Assembly (NCBI GenBank): GCA_017938205.1
Contig: JAGBCA010000065.1
Location: 28,903 to 92,902 of the forward strand
Origin: Clostridia bacterium
GTDB taxonomy: Bacteria; Bacillota; Clostridia; Oscillospirales; CAG-272
Direction: 5' to 3'
Length of the DNA stretch: 64,000 nt
The translations under genes were made by a program, and so were the position numbers. The notes under the pieces were generated by a model. It did not search any database and was not told where the DNA came from. It saw nothing but the letters and a program-made list of their open reading frames with translations. Positions 15,644 to 25,159 of this stretch are shown here, one piece after another (positions within the stretch are counted from its first letter, which is position 1; every line of letters begins with the position of its first letter).

Positions 15644-16960
15644 ATGGCAACCTACAACAAGAAAACCATCGAAGACGTTGAAGTAGCCGGCAAGACCGTG
15701 CTGGTTCGCTGCGACTTTAACGTTCCCATGAAGGAAGGCATCATCACCTCCGATAAGAGGATCGTTGAGGCGCTTCCCACCATCAAGTATCTGATCGAAA
15801 AGGGCGCAAAGGTGATCCTTTGCTCTCACATGGGCAAGCCCCACAATATCTTCACCGAGGGCTTTGGCCTCACGAAGAAGGAGAAGAAGGCCGTTGAGGC
15901 ACTTCCCGAGGCAGAGCAGGCTGCTGCAAAGGCAGAGTACCTTGCAAAGGCCGTAAAGAATGATAAGAAGAAGCTCACTCTGAAGCCCGTTTGCGAGAGA
16001 CTCAACGCGCTTCTCGGTAAGGAGCTCGTTGTTTTTGCCGAGGACGTTGTTGGTCCCGATGCAAAGGCAAAGGTTGCAGCTTTGAAGCCCGGTACCGCCG
16101 TTCTGCTTGAGAACACCCGCTTCGAGGCAGGCGAGGAGAAGAATAAGCCCGAGCTTGCAAAGGCTCTTGCAGATTATGCAGACCTGTTTGTAAACGATGC
16201 CTTCGGCGCAGCGCACAGAGCGCACGCATCCACCGCAGGCGTTGCCGATTATATTCCTGCCGTTTGCGGCTACCTGATCCAGAAGGAGATCTCCGTTATG
16301 GGTAAGGCGCTCTCCAATCCCGAGCGTCCCTTCGTTGCGATCCTCGGCGGCGCAAAGGTTGCAGACAAGCTCAACGTAATCGATAACCTTCTTTCCACGG
16401 TCGATACCCTGATCATCGGCGGCGGTATGGCATTTACCTTCGCTGCTGCCAAGGGCTACGGCGTTGGTAACTCTCTTCTGGACGAGACCAAGCTTGACTA
16501 CTGCCGTGAGATGATGAAGAAGGCAGAGGAGAAGGGCGTGAAGCTTCTTCTTCCCATCGATACCGCCGTTGCGGCTTCCTTCCCGAACCCCATCGATGCT
16601 CCCATCGAGATCGACTACGTGGGTGTAGACGAGATCCCCGCCGATAAGGAAGGCCTCGACATCGGTCCTAAGAGCGCAAAGCTCTTCGCAGATGCCGTTC
16701 TTTCCGCAAAGACCGTTGTTTGGAACGGACCTATGGGCGTATTTGAGAACCCCACCCTTGCAAAGGGTACCATCGCAGTTGCACAGGCTCTGGCAGACAG
16801 CAGCGCGATCACCATCGTTGGCGGCGGTGACTCCGCAGCCGCTTGCGAGCAGCTCGGCTTCGCTCCCAGGATCACCCATATCTCTACCGGTGGCGGCGCA
16901 TCCCTTGAGTTCCTTGAGGGTAAGGATCTTCCCGGCGTTTCCTGCCTGATGGATAAGTAA
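15644..16960 (+). CDS. pgk: Phosphoglycerate kinase
   Basis: 438 residues; makes ATP from 1,3-bisphosphoglycerate in glycolysis. Seen: [14 protein letters not shown] at the N terminus, [58 protein letters not shown], and the C-terminal [15 protein letters not shown] and VGGGDSAAA loops. It is about 40 residues longer than many bacterial PGKs because of a Lys/Glu/Ala-rich insert after SHMGKPHN (roughly residues 70-110). The ATG at 15644 has ATAAGGAG; the longer frame is leader. tpiA follows after 26 bp and is co-transcribed. Confidence 0.98.
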   Translation: MATYNKKTIEDVEVAGKTVLVRCDFNVPMKEGIITSDKRIVEALPTIKYLIEKGAKVILCSHMGKPHNIFTEGFGLTKKEKKAVEALPEAEQAAAKAEYLAKAVKNDKKKLTLKPVCERLNALLGKELVVFAEDVVGPDAKAKVAALKPGTAVLLENTRFEAGEEKNKPELAKALADYADLFVNDAFGAAHRAHASTAGVADYIPAVCGYLIQKEISVMGKALSNPERPFVAILGGAKVADKLNVIDNLLSTVDTLIIGGGMAFTFAAAKGYGVGNSLLDETKLDYCREMMKKAEEKGVKLLLPIDTAVAASFPNPIDAPIEIDYVGVDEIPADKEGLDIGPKSAKLFADAVLSAKTVVWNGPMGVFENPTLAKGTIAVAQALADSSAITIVGGGDSAAACEQLGFAPRITHISTGGGASLEFLEGKDLPGVSCLMDK

Positions 16961-16986
16961 TTCGAAAGCCTTAGGAGACGTTGAAA

Positions 16987-17742
16987 ATGAGAAGAACCGT
17001 AATTGCAGGCAACTGGAAAATGAACATGACCCCCGCGCAGACCAAGGCCTTTATCACAGAGCTTGCTCCGATGGTAAAGGGCATGGATAAGTGCGACATC
17101 GTTCTCTGCGTGCCCTTCGTGGACATTGCGACCGCCGTTGAGGCCGCAAAGGGAACGAACATTCATATCGGTGCAGAAAACGTGCACTTTGCGAAGAGCG
17201 GTGCATACACCGGCGAGATCAGCGCAGAAATGCTCTGCGAGATCGGCACCGAGTACGTTGTTATCGGCCACTCCGAGAGAAGACAGTATTTCGGCGAGAC
17301 GGACGAGACCGTAAACCTTCGCACCAAGGCCGCCCTTGAGGCAGGCCTGAAGGTGATCCTCTGCCTCGGTGAGGTAAAGGAGGAGCGCCTTGCAGGTATC
17401 ACCAACGAGGTGGTTACCATGCAGACCAAGCTTGACCTTGCAGGCATCACCGCCGAGCAGCTTAAGAACGTGATCATCGCATACGAGCCCGTTTGGGCGA
17501 TCGGTACCGGCCTTACGGCAACCCCCGAGCAGGCAGACGAGACCTGCGGCGTGATCCGCGCTGCGATCGCAGGCCTGTACGGCGAGGCCGCAGCTGAAGC
17601 GATCACCATTCAGTACGGCGGCTCTATGAACGACGGCAATGCCGCAGAGCTTCTTGCAAAGAAGAACGTAGACGGCGGCTTGATCGGCGGTGCATCGCTG
17701 AAGACCGATAAGTTTACTACCATCGTTAAAGCAGCCAACTGA
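16987..17742 (+). CDS. tpiA: Triosephosphate isomerase, bacterial type
   Basis: 251 residues; interconverts DHAP and glyceraldehyde-3-phosphate. Seen: NWKMN with catalytic Lys11, IGHSERR near residue 93 (catalytic His), AYEPVWAIGTG near 165 (catalytic Glu), and YGGSMNDGNA/GGLIGGASL phosphate loops. The start at 16987 has TAGGAGACG; the in-frame TTG two codons earlier is less well placed. It forms an operon with pgk. A second, quite different archaeal-type TIM lies at 42980, so this copy is taken as the glycolytic one. No T-rich terminator follows; a palindromic repeat array begins instead. Confidence 0.98.
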   Translation: MRRTVIAGNWKMNMTPAQTKAFITELAPMVKGMDKCDIVLCVPFVDIATAVEAAKGTNIHIGAENVHFAKSGAYTGEISAEMLCEIGTEYVVIGHSERRQYFGETDETVNLRTKAALEAGLKVILCLGEVKEERLAGITNEVVTMQTKLDLAGITAEQLKNVIIAYEPVWAIGTGLTATPEQADETCGVIRAAIAGLYGEAAAEAITIQYGGSMNDGNAAELLAKKNVDGGLIGGASLKTDKFTTIVKAAN

Positions 17743-18245
17743 TTCTGACGGAAAAATTTCCGCGCTAATAACCGATCCCACCCCTCGACGTACCCTTGTA
17801 CGCCTGTCGGGGTGGGATCAATTCTTATCATCGAAAATTTTCCTCGTCAGAATGGCCTTCTGTGACGGATCATATGGGCGTACCGCATTAAAAAACCTCG
17901 CGTCAGAACCGTGCGTTTTTGATAAAGCTTTAAAACCGATCTCACCCCCTCGACGTACCCTTGTACGCCTGTCGGGGTGGGATCAATTCTTATCATCGAA
18001 AATTTTCCTCGTCAGAATAGCATGCTGTGACGGATCATATGGGCGTACCGCATTAAAAAACCTCGCGTCAGAACCGTGCGTTTTTGATAAAGCTTTAAAA
18101 CCGATCTCACCCCCTCGACGTACCCTTGTACGCCTGACGGGGTGGGATCAATTCTTATCATCGAAAATTTTCCTCGTCAGAATGGCATGCTGTGACGGAT
18201 CGTATGGGCGCGCCTCATCAAGAAGATCCTCGTCAGAATGTTGCT
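17743..18245. repeat. Three tandem copies of a 165-bp palindrome-containing repeat
   Basis: Units begin at 17771, 17935 and 18100 (periods 164 and 165 bp). The first two differ at only a few positions; the third diverges after about 18205. Each unit has a strong hairpin: ACCCC-type left arm, GACGTAC...GTAC inner stem and GGGGTGGGATC right arm. Each also has GAAAATTTTC followed by CTCGTCAGAAT. The 17744-17852 segment is itself a large imperfect inverted repeat starting ATTCTGACGG and ending CGTCAGAAT. No plausible gene or T-tract follows the hairpins. It may be an interspersed element or structured RNA; function unknown. Confidence 0.88.
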
Positions 18246-18348
18246 TGGAAATGACGGAAAATGCGCATTGCAATGCAGCCTTTTTTGCCGACAGGCGCAC
18301 TGAAATTCTTAATTTGTTTCAAAAAATTCTGAATTTGTTTTCCATCTC

Positions 18349-18377
18349 TTGACTTGCGTTTGCGCGCGTGATATACT
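18349..18377 (+). promoter_or_regulatory. Promoter of the deacetylase-like gene
   Basis: TTGACT (18349-18354) and TATACT (18372-18377), spacer 17 bp. Confidence 0.8.
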
Positions 18378-18414
18378 GAAACCGAACAAAAAACAAAAGG
18401 AGATTCCATGTATC

Positions 18415-19578
18415 ATGAATCTTACGTTACCGCTTGCAACCCATATCCGTATTGACGATGTTGGTTGGTTTGAGGGGCGCGATCTGCGCACGGTCGGCCG
18501 TCCGTCCAGCACGGGTATGCCACGTATCCACCATCCGCTTGACGTGCGCGTTGTGAATGAGATCGGAAAGGCGTTGAATACGCACATCCATTGCAATATG
18601 GTGCTTGGCGAATGGGATAAAAACAACCGTCTGCGCGGCGTTCCGCATGTCACCTGGGACGAGGCGGGCTGGGATGCGGCAGGGAAGCTGGATATGAAGC
18701 TTGCCGAGGCGTATTTTGACGAGCTGGAGGCGAGCGAATATATCGATTTCGGCTTGCACGCCCTGATGCACGGATATTACGTAGACGGCAAGCAGAAGAT
18801 CGAAGCGCATCATTATCCCTTTGCGCGCGAGTTCGAGCGCGGAGAGGTGGACTCTCCCGCCCTTCCGATCGAGGAATTTGAGCTTCTCGTGGATCTTTTC
18901 TTCAAGATCTACGACGATTGGGGCTTCAAAAAGCCCGTGATCTCCTTTGGCTCTCCCAACGGCTCGTACGGTACGCCGATGGACGATTATAATATCAAAA
19001 TGGCGCACGTGATCCATCAGCGCGGCATCCGCTCCTGGAAGTGGGCTTGGCCGAAGGTGGACCGCATCGATACCTGCGGCGGCATCGCTTGTATGCCCTC
19101 GATCGAGATGGTTCCTTGGAACGTGTATGACGTGGATCCCGATCTCATGACCTTCACATTTGCAGATCCCGCAACGCGCCGTTGCCCCGATATCTGCACG
19201 CATTGGCCGAATTTCCTGCGCTATAACCCCGAAAACAACTTTGAGAGAGTGGAGAAGTGGAAAAACTATTTCCGTCGTATCACCTCCCCCTTCGGTATGA
19301 TGCTGGCGCGCGACGTAAACGAGGCGGCCTCGCAGACCTTCTATTCGAAGTACGCCGAAGTGAATGCCGTAAACGGCGGCTACCGCGTGGTGTTTGATGC
19401 CGTGGATAAGGTGGATAGCGAGCTGGTTCGTAAGGAGTTTTACGTGAGCCTCAAGGGCGGCGAGCAGATCAAGGCCTGCGATGGCGGCAGCTTCATCCTC
19501 GCAGAAAAGCGAGAGGATCACGATCTCTATAAGATCGTAAGAAACGAGGGCGTCTCCGCCGTTGTGCTGAAAATCTGA
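18415..19578 (+). CDS. Putative polysaccharide-deacetylase-like protein
   Basis: 387 residues, no signal peptide, so probably cytoplasmic. Seen: an N-terminal Asp pair in HIRIDDVGWFEG, a His/Asp segment (IHHPLD), and FGLHALMHGYY, which together resemble the metal site and strand pattern of NodB-type and related carbohydrate (beta/alpha) barrels. The C-terminal 80 residues look like a separate small beta domain. The assignment is by motif only, and substrate is unknown. The ATG at 18415 is chosen by frame; AAAGGAG lies 12 bp upstream, slightly far. An ATG at 18408 is better spaced but opens only a short out-of-frame peptide. Monocistronic, with its own promoter and terminator. Confidence 0.6.
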   Translation: MNLTLPLATHIRIDDVGWFEGRDLRTVGRPSSTGMPRIHHPLDVRVVNEIGKALNTHIHCNMVLGEWDKNNRLRGVPHVTWDEAGWDAAGKLDMKLAEAYFDELEASEYIDFGLHALMHGYYVDGKQKIEAHHYPFAREFERGEVDSPALPIEEFELLVDLFFKIYDDWGFKKPVISFGSPNGSYGTPMDDYNIKMAHVIHQRGIRSWKWAWPKVDRIDTCGGIACMPSIEMVPWNVYDVDPDLMTFTFADPATRRCPDICTHWPNFLRYNPENNFERVEKWKNYFRRITSPFGMMLARDVNEAASQTFYSKYAEVNAVNGGYRVVFDAVDKVDSELVRKEFYVSLKGGEQIKACDGGSFILAEKREDHDLYKIVRNEGVSAVVLKI

Positions 19579-19597
19579 CGGCATTTTATATATTATT

Positions 19598-19635
19598 AAG
19601 GAAGCTTTGAAGCATCAAGGCTTCCTTATTTTATA
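19598..19635 (+). terminator. Terminator of the deacetylase-like gene
   Basis: AAGGAAGCTTTGA (19598-19610) pairs with TCAAGGCTTCCTT (19615-19627), loop AGCA, followed by a T-rich tail. Confidence 0.8.
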
Positions 19636-19756
19636 TTTGAAATAATTTCTAATAAATTAGAAAACGAAAATAATCTTCGTGAAAGCAAACAAAGAAAAAG
19701 GGAATATTTTGTGTAAGTCTTACAAATAATAAGGGTAAAAATCGTGATGTTGCCAA

Positions 19757-19785
19757 TTGGAAAAAGGCCTTCACTTTGGTATAAT
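19757..19785 (+). promoter_or_regulatory. Promoter of the sugar ABC ATPase
   Basis: TTGGAA (19757-19762) and TATAAT (19780-19785), spacer 17 bp. Confidence 0.65.
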
Positions 19786-19822
19786 ATATAATGTAAAATT
19801 AAAAAACAAGGAGATTATTCTA

Positions 19823-20956
19823 ATGGCAGGTCTTTCTCTCAGACACATTTACAAGAAGTACCCCGGCGGCGTTACCGCTGTATCGGACTTCAACCTTGAG
19901 ATCAAGGATAAGGAGTTCCTTATCTTCGTAGGTCCCTCCGGATGCGGTAAGTCCACCACTCTGCGTATGATCGCAGGTCTTGAGGAGATTTCCGAGGGTG
20001 AGCTTTATATCGGTGACAAGTACGTGAACGATATCGCTCCCAAGGACAGAGACATTGCGATGGTGTTCCAGAACTACGCTCTGTATCCTCATATGACCGT
20101 GTTTGATAACATGGCATTCGGCCTTAAGCTTCGTAAGGTTGCTAAGGAGGAGATCAAGCGCCGCGTTGAGGAGGCTGCAAGAATCCTTGACATCTCGCAC
20201 CTTCTTGAGCGTCGTCCCAAGGCTCTTTCCGGTGGTCAGAAGCAGCGTGTTGCTCTGGGCCGTGCAATCGTTCGTAACCCCAAGGTGTTCCTGCTTGACG
20301 AGCCGCTTTCCAACCTGGACGCTAAGCTTCGTGCAAGCATGAGAACCGAGCTTACCAAGCTTCATAAGAAGGTTGAAACCACCTTTATCTACGTAACGCA
20401 TGACCAGGTCGAGGCTATGACCATGGCGACCCGTATCGTAGTTATGAGAGACGGTATCATCCAGCAGGTTGATACGCCTCAGAATCTGTATGATACGCCC
20501 TGCAATCTCTTCGTTGCCGGCTTCATCGGAACGCCTCAGATGAACTTCATCAACGGTAAGCTTTCCAAGAAGGGTGACGATCTGTATGCAACCTTCGGTG
20601 TAACCGATATCAAGCTTCCTGCAGACAAGGCAAACAACCCCGCTCTGAAGGAGTACATCGGTCAGGACGTTATCTTCGGTATCCGTCCCGAGGCGATCCA
20701 CGACGAGCCCATGTACCTGCAGACGTTGGCTGACACCACCATGGAGGTTGACGTTGACGTAACCGAACTTATGGGTGCTGAGATCTATCTGTACCTTGGC
20801 TTCGAGGGCATGGAGGATGCAACCTCCGGCAAGAATATCGTTGCAAGAGTTTCCTCCCGTTCTCAGGCTCACAGCGGCGATAAGATCAAGGTTGCCATCG
20901 ATGCTTCCCGTATCCACATCTTTGATAAGGATACCGAGAAGTGCATCTGCCACTGA
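19823..20956 (+). CDS. Sugar ABC transporter ATP-binding protein (MsmX/UgpC/MalK family)
   Basis: 377 residues; energises import by carbohydrate ABC transporters. Seen: Walker [10 protein letters not shown] at residues 37-45, Q-loop FQNYALYPH, signature LSGGQ near 135, Walker [13 protein letters not shown], switch His in VTHDQ, and a C-terminal OB/TOBE regulatory domain (about 245-377) typical of the MalK/MsmX subgroup. No permease or binding-protein genes are adjacent, and it has its own promoter and strong terminator. This solitary arrangement matches MsmX-type ATPases shared by several sugar importers in Firmicutes. The ATG at 19823 has ACAAGGAG. Confidence 0.95.
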   Translation: MAGLSLRHIYKKYPGGVTAVSDFNLEIKDKEFLIFVGPSGCGKSTTLRMIAGLEEISEGELYIGDKYVNDIAPKDRDIAMVFQNYALYPHMTVFDNMAFGLKLRKVAKEEIKRRVEEAARILDISHLLERRPKALSGGQKQRVALGRAIVRNPKVFLLDEPLSNLDAKLRASMRTELTKLHKKVETTFIYVTHDQVEAMTMATRIVVMRDGIIQQVDTPQNLYDTPCNLFVAGFIGTPQMNFINGKLSKKGDDLYATFGVTDIKLPADKANNPALKEYIGQDVIFGIRPEAIHDEPMYLQTLADTTMEVDVDVTELMGAEIYLYLGFEGMEDATSGKNIVARVSSRSQAHSGDKIKVAIDASRIHIFDKDTEKCICH

Positions 20957-20974
20957 TTTGATTTTTAATAATTC

Positions 20975-21020
20975 AAGTGCTCACGCTCTGCTTTTTTGTC
21001 GGGCGTGAGCACTTTTTTTC
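20975..21020 (+). terminator. Terminator of the sugar ABC ATPase
   Basis: AAGTGCTCACGC pairs with GCGTGAGCACTT, followed by T7. The following stretch to 21279 shows no gene or clear signal. Confidence 0.92.
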
Positions 21021-21279
21021 GTGTATTCCTATTCTTGTTTTGAAGCAAATCCGAGAAGAAAAAACGCCCCTGCAGCTCGCGAAAAGATCCGCACCGTTCT
21101 TCGCTTTTTGAACGCGGAAAAAGAAATAAAACGAAAATAAGTAAATTGTTATTGTCATTTTGCCATCTCTGTTTTCTTGAATTTTTCAGCGATTTGTAAC
21201 CTTTGGTTTTCAAAAACACGTCATTCCTCGTGCCGGATCGTTAAAAGCAAAAAAAAGAATGATTTTTTTTAGAAAACTA

Positions 21280-21308
21280 TTGACGAAGTTCTATCTTTCT
21301 GTTATAAT
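21280..21308 (+). promoter_or_regulatory. Promoter of the coiled-coil protein gene
   Basis: TTGACG (21280-21285) and TATAAT (21303-21308), spacer 17 bp. Confidence 0.8.
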
Positions 21309-21352
21309 AGATACATAAAAAAATATGCCGGTAACGGAGAAAGAGGAACAGT

Positions 21353-23119
21353 ATGGTTGATGAGATGAACATGATGGCTGACGAACCGATGTCGTTTTCG
21401 CCGGTCGATATGTCCAAGCAGGAACGCAAGGCCGCTTATTCAGCCGAAAAGAAGAAGATCAAAATTCTTCGCAAGGGTGTTGGTAAGCAGCTGAAGGCCT
21501 ACAAGAGTGCGGCCGTAAAGCTGGCTAAGTCCTACCAAGGGCATCAGAACGCACAAGCGAAGCTGGCGATCAAGCCTCATAAGGCAAGAGTTCAGATTGC
21601 CGCAATGAAGGCGGAGGAGAATTATAATTCGAGCACGATCGTATTCAAGAGCATTCACGAGCAGATCATGGCGGATATGTCCGCGATCGAGCTTTCGTAC
21701 GATGCACTTGCAAGTTATGCATGGAGGATGTCTCTGAGATTCAGAGCAGGAGAAGAAATGAATAAGTATCAGGATTATGTTTCCGGCCGTATGGCGAACG
21801 CGCAGAGACCGGTGGTTGAGCTGCTTCCCATCCTCTTCCCCGAGGATGAGGAGATCGTTGAAGAGGTTGCCGAGGAGGTCGCAGAGCCTGCAGAGCCCTC
21901 CAAGGAGGATAAGCTTGCTGAGGAGCTTGCCGCAATGAAGGCAAACTACGAAGAGCTTCTTCGCCGCATGGCAGCACCTGCGGCTGCAATGCCTGCCGCC
22001 GCTCCTACATATGCTGCTCCCAATGTGCAGTACGTAATGGCGCCCCCCGCACCTGCCGCACCGTACGGATACGGATACGGCGCACCGCAGGCTCAGCCTG
22101 AGGTCAAGGTTGCTCCCATTCAGGTGGACATCTCCAAGGCAGTTGCCAAGGCAGTGGACGCTGTAATGGATAAGCTCAGCGCCGCTCTGGATGAGAAGCT
22201 TGCCGCATATGCAGCAACCCTTCCGGACCTTACCGCTATTGCAAACGTAAATCTCGGTCCTGCCGCAGAGGCTGTGGCTCAGGTTTCCGAGGACGAGGCG
22301 TTCCTTCTTGAGAAGGTAGCCGCTGTTGTTGAGAAGGTTCAGGCTATGACCGATACGCTCATGGCAATGAACGAGGCTCTTGCCGAGGCTGCAAAGAAGC
22401 AGGGCGAGATCTCCGAGCAGCAGAAGAAGACCAACGATATCCAGCGCTACACGCAGCGTGAGCAGCAGGGTATCCAGGCAACCCAGAAGGTTATCGGTAA
22501 GGATCAGATCGATCTTGCCGAGGCACAGGTTCTCGTAACCGAGCAGCAGAAGGCTGCAAACGAGCGTCAGCAGGCCGTTGGCGAGGCACAGCAGGCACTG
22601 GCCGAGCAGCAGCAGGCTATGGTTGATACGCAGAGCGCGATCGAGGAATCGATGAAGACCGTAATGCAGACGCAGAAGGACATCATCAGCGGTCAGCAGA
22701 CGATCATCCGCGGCAACGATGCAAACGTAGAGGCCTCCAAGGAGCTTGTAGCTCTGCAGCTTGAGGTCAGCGCACAGCAGAAGGAAGCCGTTTCCGCTCA
22801 GAAGGCAGTGGCTCGTGATCAGAAGAACATCACCGAGCGCCAGAAGGCAAACGCTGAGGCACAGCGTGACGTATTCGAAGAGCTGAAGGCACTCGCGAAG
22901 GAAAGCAAGAGCCTTTCCGATGCAGTAGAGAAGCTCGGTAAGAAGAAGCCCGCGAAGAAGGCCGCTCCCGTAGCGAAGGAAGAGCCTGCCGCAGAGGAAG
23001 CACCCGTAGCAGAAGCTGTTGAGGCACCCGTAGCAGACGCTCCCGTGGCAGAGGCTGTTGAGGCTCCCGTTGCAGAAGCTCCCGCAGCAGAGGCTGTTGA
23101 GGCTCCCGCAGAGCAGTAA
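21353..23119 (+). CDS. Unrecognised Gln-rich coiled-coil protein
   Basis: 588 residues, no signal peptide or membrane helix. An N-terminal basic helical region (about 20-150) is followed by a Glu-rich stretch, an Ala/Pro/Tyr-rich low-complexity linker (about 205-255, with GYGYGAPQAQP), a helical region with many Ala, then a long coiled coil (about 330-545) built on recurring QQK/ERQQA-like heptads. The tail (about 550-588) repeats EAPVAEAVEAPVA. The pattern suggests an extended cytoplasmic filament or scaffold, but no family is recognised. The ATG at 21353 follows AACGGAGAAAGAGG. Its terminator lies inside the convergent neighbour. Confidence 0.85.
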   Translation: MVDEMNMMADEPMSFSPVDMSKQERKAAYSAEKKKIKILRKGVGKQLKAYKSAAVKLAKSYQGHQNAQAKLAIKPHKARVQIAAMKAEENYNSSTIVFKSIHEQIMADMSAIELSYDALASYAWRMSLRFRAGEEMNKYQDYVSGRMANAQRPVVELLPILFPEDEEIVEEVAEEVAEPAEPSKEDKLAEELAAMKANYEELLRRMAAPAAAMPAAAPTYAAPNVQYVMAPPAPAAPYGYGYGAPQAQPEVKVAPIQVDISKAVAKAVDAVMDKLSAALDEKLAAYAATLPDLTAIANVNLGPAAEAVAQVSEDEAFLLEKVAAVVEKVQAMTDTLMAMNEALAEAAKKQGEISEQQKKTNDIQRYTQREQQGIQATQKVIGKDQIDLAEAQVLVTEQQKAANERQQAVGEAQQALAEQQQAMVDTQSAIEESMKTVMQTQKDIISGQQTIIRGNDANVEASKELVALQLEVSAQQKEAVSAQKAVARDQKNITERQKANAEAQRDVFEELKALAKESKSLSDAVEKLGKKKPAKKAAPVAKEEPAAEEAPVAEAVEAPVADAPVAEAVEAPVAEAPAAEAVEAPAEQ

Positions 23120-23121
23120 GC

Positions 23122-25140
23122 TCAAAAGTTTTTTAAAAACGCAATCATTTCCGAGAAGCCGAAGGCTAAGCCTTTGGCTTCTCTTTCTTTTTTCTGCAGC
23201 TCGTCTGCGCTTTGCACGCAGAGCACGGGAGAGGGAGATCCGCACGCTTTTGCCGCCAGCGCTACCTCATGCGCAAAGGCGGCGTTTTTTTCGCTTTCTG
23301 TAAAAAGGAGACAGGGCGTATGCGAAAGTAAGGAAAAAACAGCGCCGTGCAAGCGCTCCGAGATGCAGAGCGCCGCATCCTCAGCCGCGGCGAAGAAGTC
23401 CTCTGCATCCCGTGGCACCTGTACCTGCGTGCCGCATTGAGAGGAAATTTCCTCTGCGGCGGCCCGATCTCTTCCGGGGAATAAACAGAGCGGCAGGATC
23501 TCGTACCCCTCCTTTCTTTTCTCCTTCAGAAAGGCGAGGAGAAGGCGGGAGGCTTGCCTTGGGATCACGAGAATTTTTTTCCTTCGCACTGCATTCCCTG
23601 CGTGCTCGGATAGAAAAAGGCAAGGATCACATGCAGCGTGTGCCTTTTCCTTTACGGAGGGAGCGAGCCGCAGTGCGTAGGCGGTGTCTGCCCTCGTGCG
23701 CAGATAGAGCGACCGGAAACGCTGAAGAAGACGGCCGCAGAGCCGCTTTGCACGCGCACCGTGCAGGGCGCCAATCCCCATTCCCACCCCTACGAGCGTT
23801 TCTTTGCGACAGAGAAGAAGAAAGAGCGCATAATAGAAAAAGGAGCGTGGTGAGGTTTCGTTTTGCAAAAGATTGCCGCCGCCGAAAAGGACCGTATCAC
23901 AGCGGCGAAGCGCAAGTAGAGCACGCAGCGGCCTTGTGCGCGAAAGCGCACCCTCACCGCCGCGCCTTTTCAGCGGCAGCAGCGCATTAACGCCTCTTGC
24001 ACGCAATGCCTCACAGAGCGCATGGAGCATCATTTCATCCCCGAAATTGCCAAAGCCGTAGTAACCGATGATCCCAACGCGCAGGGCGCTGTGGTAGGCT
24101 TTCAGCGCGTCCTGCGCCATGTGCTCGGGAGCAAAGTCGCGGTGCACGAGGTGCGCGATCTCCCCGCGAAGCCGCTCGCAAAAGCACGCGTGCTCCAAAA
24201 GAAAACGAATATCGGAAAAAAGCTTTTCCTCCACCGGCGAAGCGCATTTCCGACAGCAGAAATTGTCGTTTTTGCGCCTTTCGTAGATCTCCTCCGTCAT
24301 AATGCCGCCGTATCCGTCATTTCCCGATAAGATCACGGGAAGTCCGCGGCAGGCCGCCTCCAGCGCCGCGCGGCTGACCCCGACAAAGATCGCTCCCTGT
24401 GCCAGCACCTCGGAGATCGTGCAGGTGCTTCCGCCGAGGATCACGACCTCCGCGCCCGCGGCGCGATTGGCACGCTTTGCCGATGCGGCAACGGCGGAAC
24501 GATCGTCTCCGTCCCCATAGATGCGGATCTTCACCGAGGGAAAATTACGGTGGATCTTTGGCGCAACGGCACAAAGCAGATGCGCACAGAGGGAGCGATC
24601 CCGATCCAAGCGCGAGACGTGCAAAATATCCCTGCCACGCCTTGGAAGAAAGGGGAAGCATTCGGGATCCACGGCGTTTTTCGTCAGAAGGACGTCTTTT
24701 TCGCATACGCCGTATTCGCGCACGAGATAGTCCTTCAGATCGGGACTGACGGCAAGCGCCTTGCGCCCCCAGCAGGAGAGCACACGCTTCGGCACGGAGA
24801 GCGAGAAATTCAGATGCACGGTGGTAACGAGCGGAATACGGGGCAAACAGAAATTTGCCAACGCGGCTGTGAAGCGCGTATGCGCGTGCACCACGGTATA
24901 TCCCGCTCCCCGATACCTGCGGAGTATAAGCGCGCTCTTCAGAACGGAGCGGAGGTCTCGTCCCTTGAAGGGCGCAAAATGCACGGAAGCACCCATTTCT
25001 CGAAGCGCTTCCGTATAAGTCCCGCCCGCGCACATAACGTCTACCTGCGATCCGGCGCGAACGAGTGCGCGTGCCAGCGTTAAAACGTGGGTTTCCGCAC
25101 CCCCTATATCCATGCCGTCAATCAGTAGCAAAACCTTCAT
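23122..25140 (-). CDS. GT4 glycosyltransferase fused to CsaB-type polysaccharide pyruvyltransferase
   Basis: 672 residues. Residues 1-345 are a GT4-type glycosyltransferase: IDGMDIGGAETHVL at the N terminus, VVHAHTRFTAALA, AVSPDLKDYLV, LHVSRLDRDRSLC, and a C-terminal Rossmann half with SEVLAQGAIFVGVSRAALEA. Residues about 352-672 are a WcaK/CsaB pyruvyl transferase: GIIGYYGFGNFGDEMML, DTVLFGGGNLLQNETS, GVGMGIGAL, LYLRTRADTAYA, and ISERLHGAVFSL near the C terminus. CsaB-type enzymes add ketal pyruvate to wall polymers that bind SLH-domain proteins. The fusion suggests one protein both adds a sugar and pyruvylates it. The ATG at 25140 has CGGAGGC. Confidence 0.9.
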   Translation of the reverse strand: MKVLLLIDGMDIGGAETHVLTLARALVRAGSQVDVMCAGGTYTEALREMGASVHFAPFKGRDLRSVLKSALILRRYRGAGYTVVHAHTRFTAALANFCLPRIPLVTTVHLNFSLSVPKRVLSCWGRKALAVSPDLKDYLVREYGVCEKDVLLTKNAVDPECFPFLPRRGRDILHVSRLDRDRSLCAHLLCAVAPKIHRNFPSVKIRIYGDGDDRSAVAASAKRANRAAGAEVVILGGSTCTISEVLAQGAIFVGVSRAALEAACRGLPVILSGNDGYGGIMTEEIYERRKNDNFCCRKCASPVEEKLFSDIRFLLEHACFCERLRGEIAHLVHRDFAPEHMAQDALKAYHSALRVGIIGYYGFGNFGDEMMLHALCEALRARGVNALLPLKRRGGEGALSRTRPLRALLALRRCDTVLFGGGNLLQNETSPRSFFYYALFLLLCRKETLVGVGMGIGALHGARAKRLCGRLLQRFRSLYLRTRADTAYALRLAPSVKEKAHAACDPCLFLSEHAGNAVRRKKILVIPRQASRLLLAFLKEKRKEGYEILPLCLFPGRDRAAAEEISSQCGTQVQVPRDAEDFFAAAEDAALCISERLHGAVFSLLSHTPCLLFTESEKNAAFAHEVALAAKACGSPSPVLCVQSADELQKKEREAKGLAFGFSEMIAFLKNF
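23153..23195 (+). terminator. Terminator of the coiled-coil gene, inside the convergent gene
   Basis: A 14-bp stem, GAGAAGCCGAAGGC with GCCTTTGGCTTCTC (one G-U pair), loop TAA, followed by a T-rich run. It lies wholly within the last codons of the convergent glycosyltransferase gene. Confidence 0.85.
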
Positions 25141-25159
25141 TTCAGCCTCCGTCCAAACG

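Noticed and set aside
15608-16879. 423-codon open frame opposite pgk
   Set aside because: Exact antisense shadow of a complete, well-recognised pgk; no motifs and no ribosome site.
17852-18352. 166-codon open frame reading through the 165-bp repeats (repeating CDGSYGRTALKNLASEP units)
   Set aside because: It has no ribosome binding site, its internal repeats simply mirror the DNA repeat period, and the DNA is dominated by palindromes. Treated as a repeat array, not a gene.
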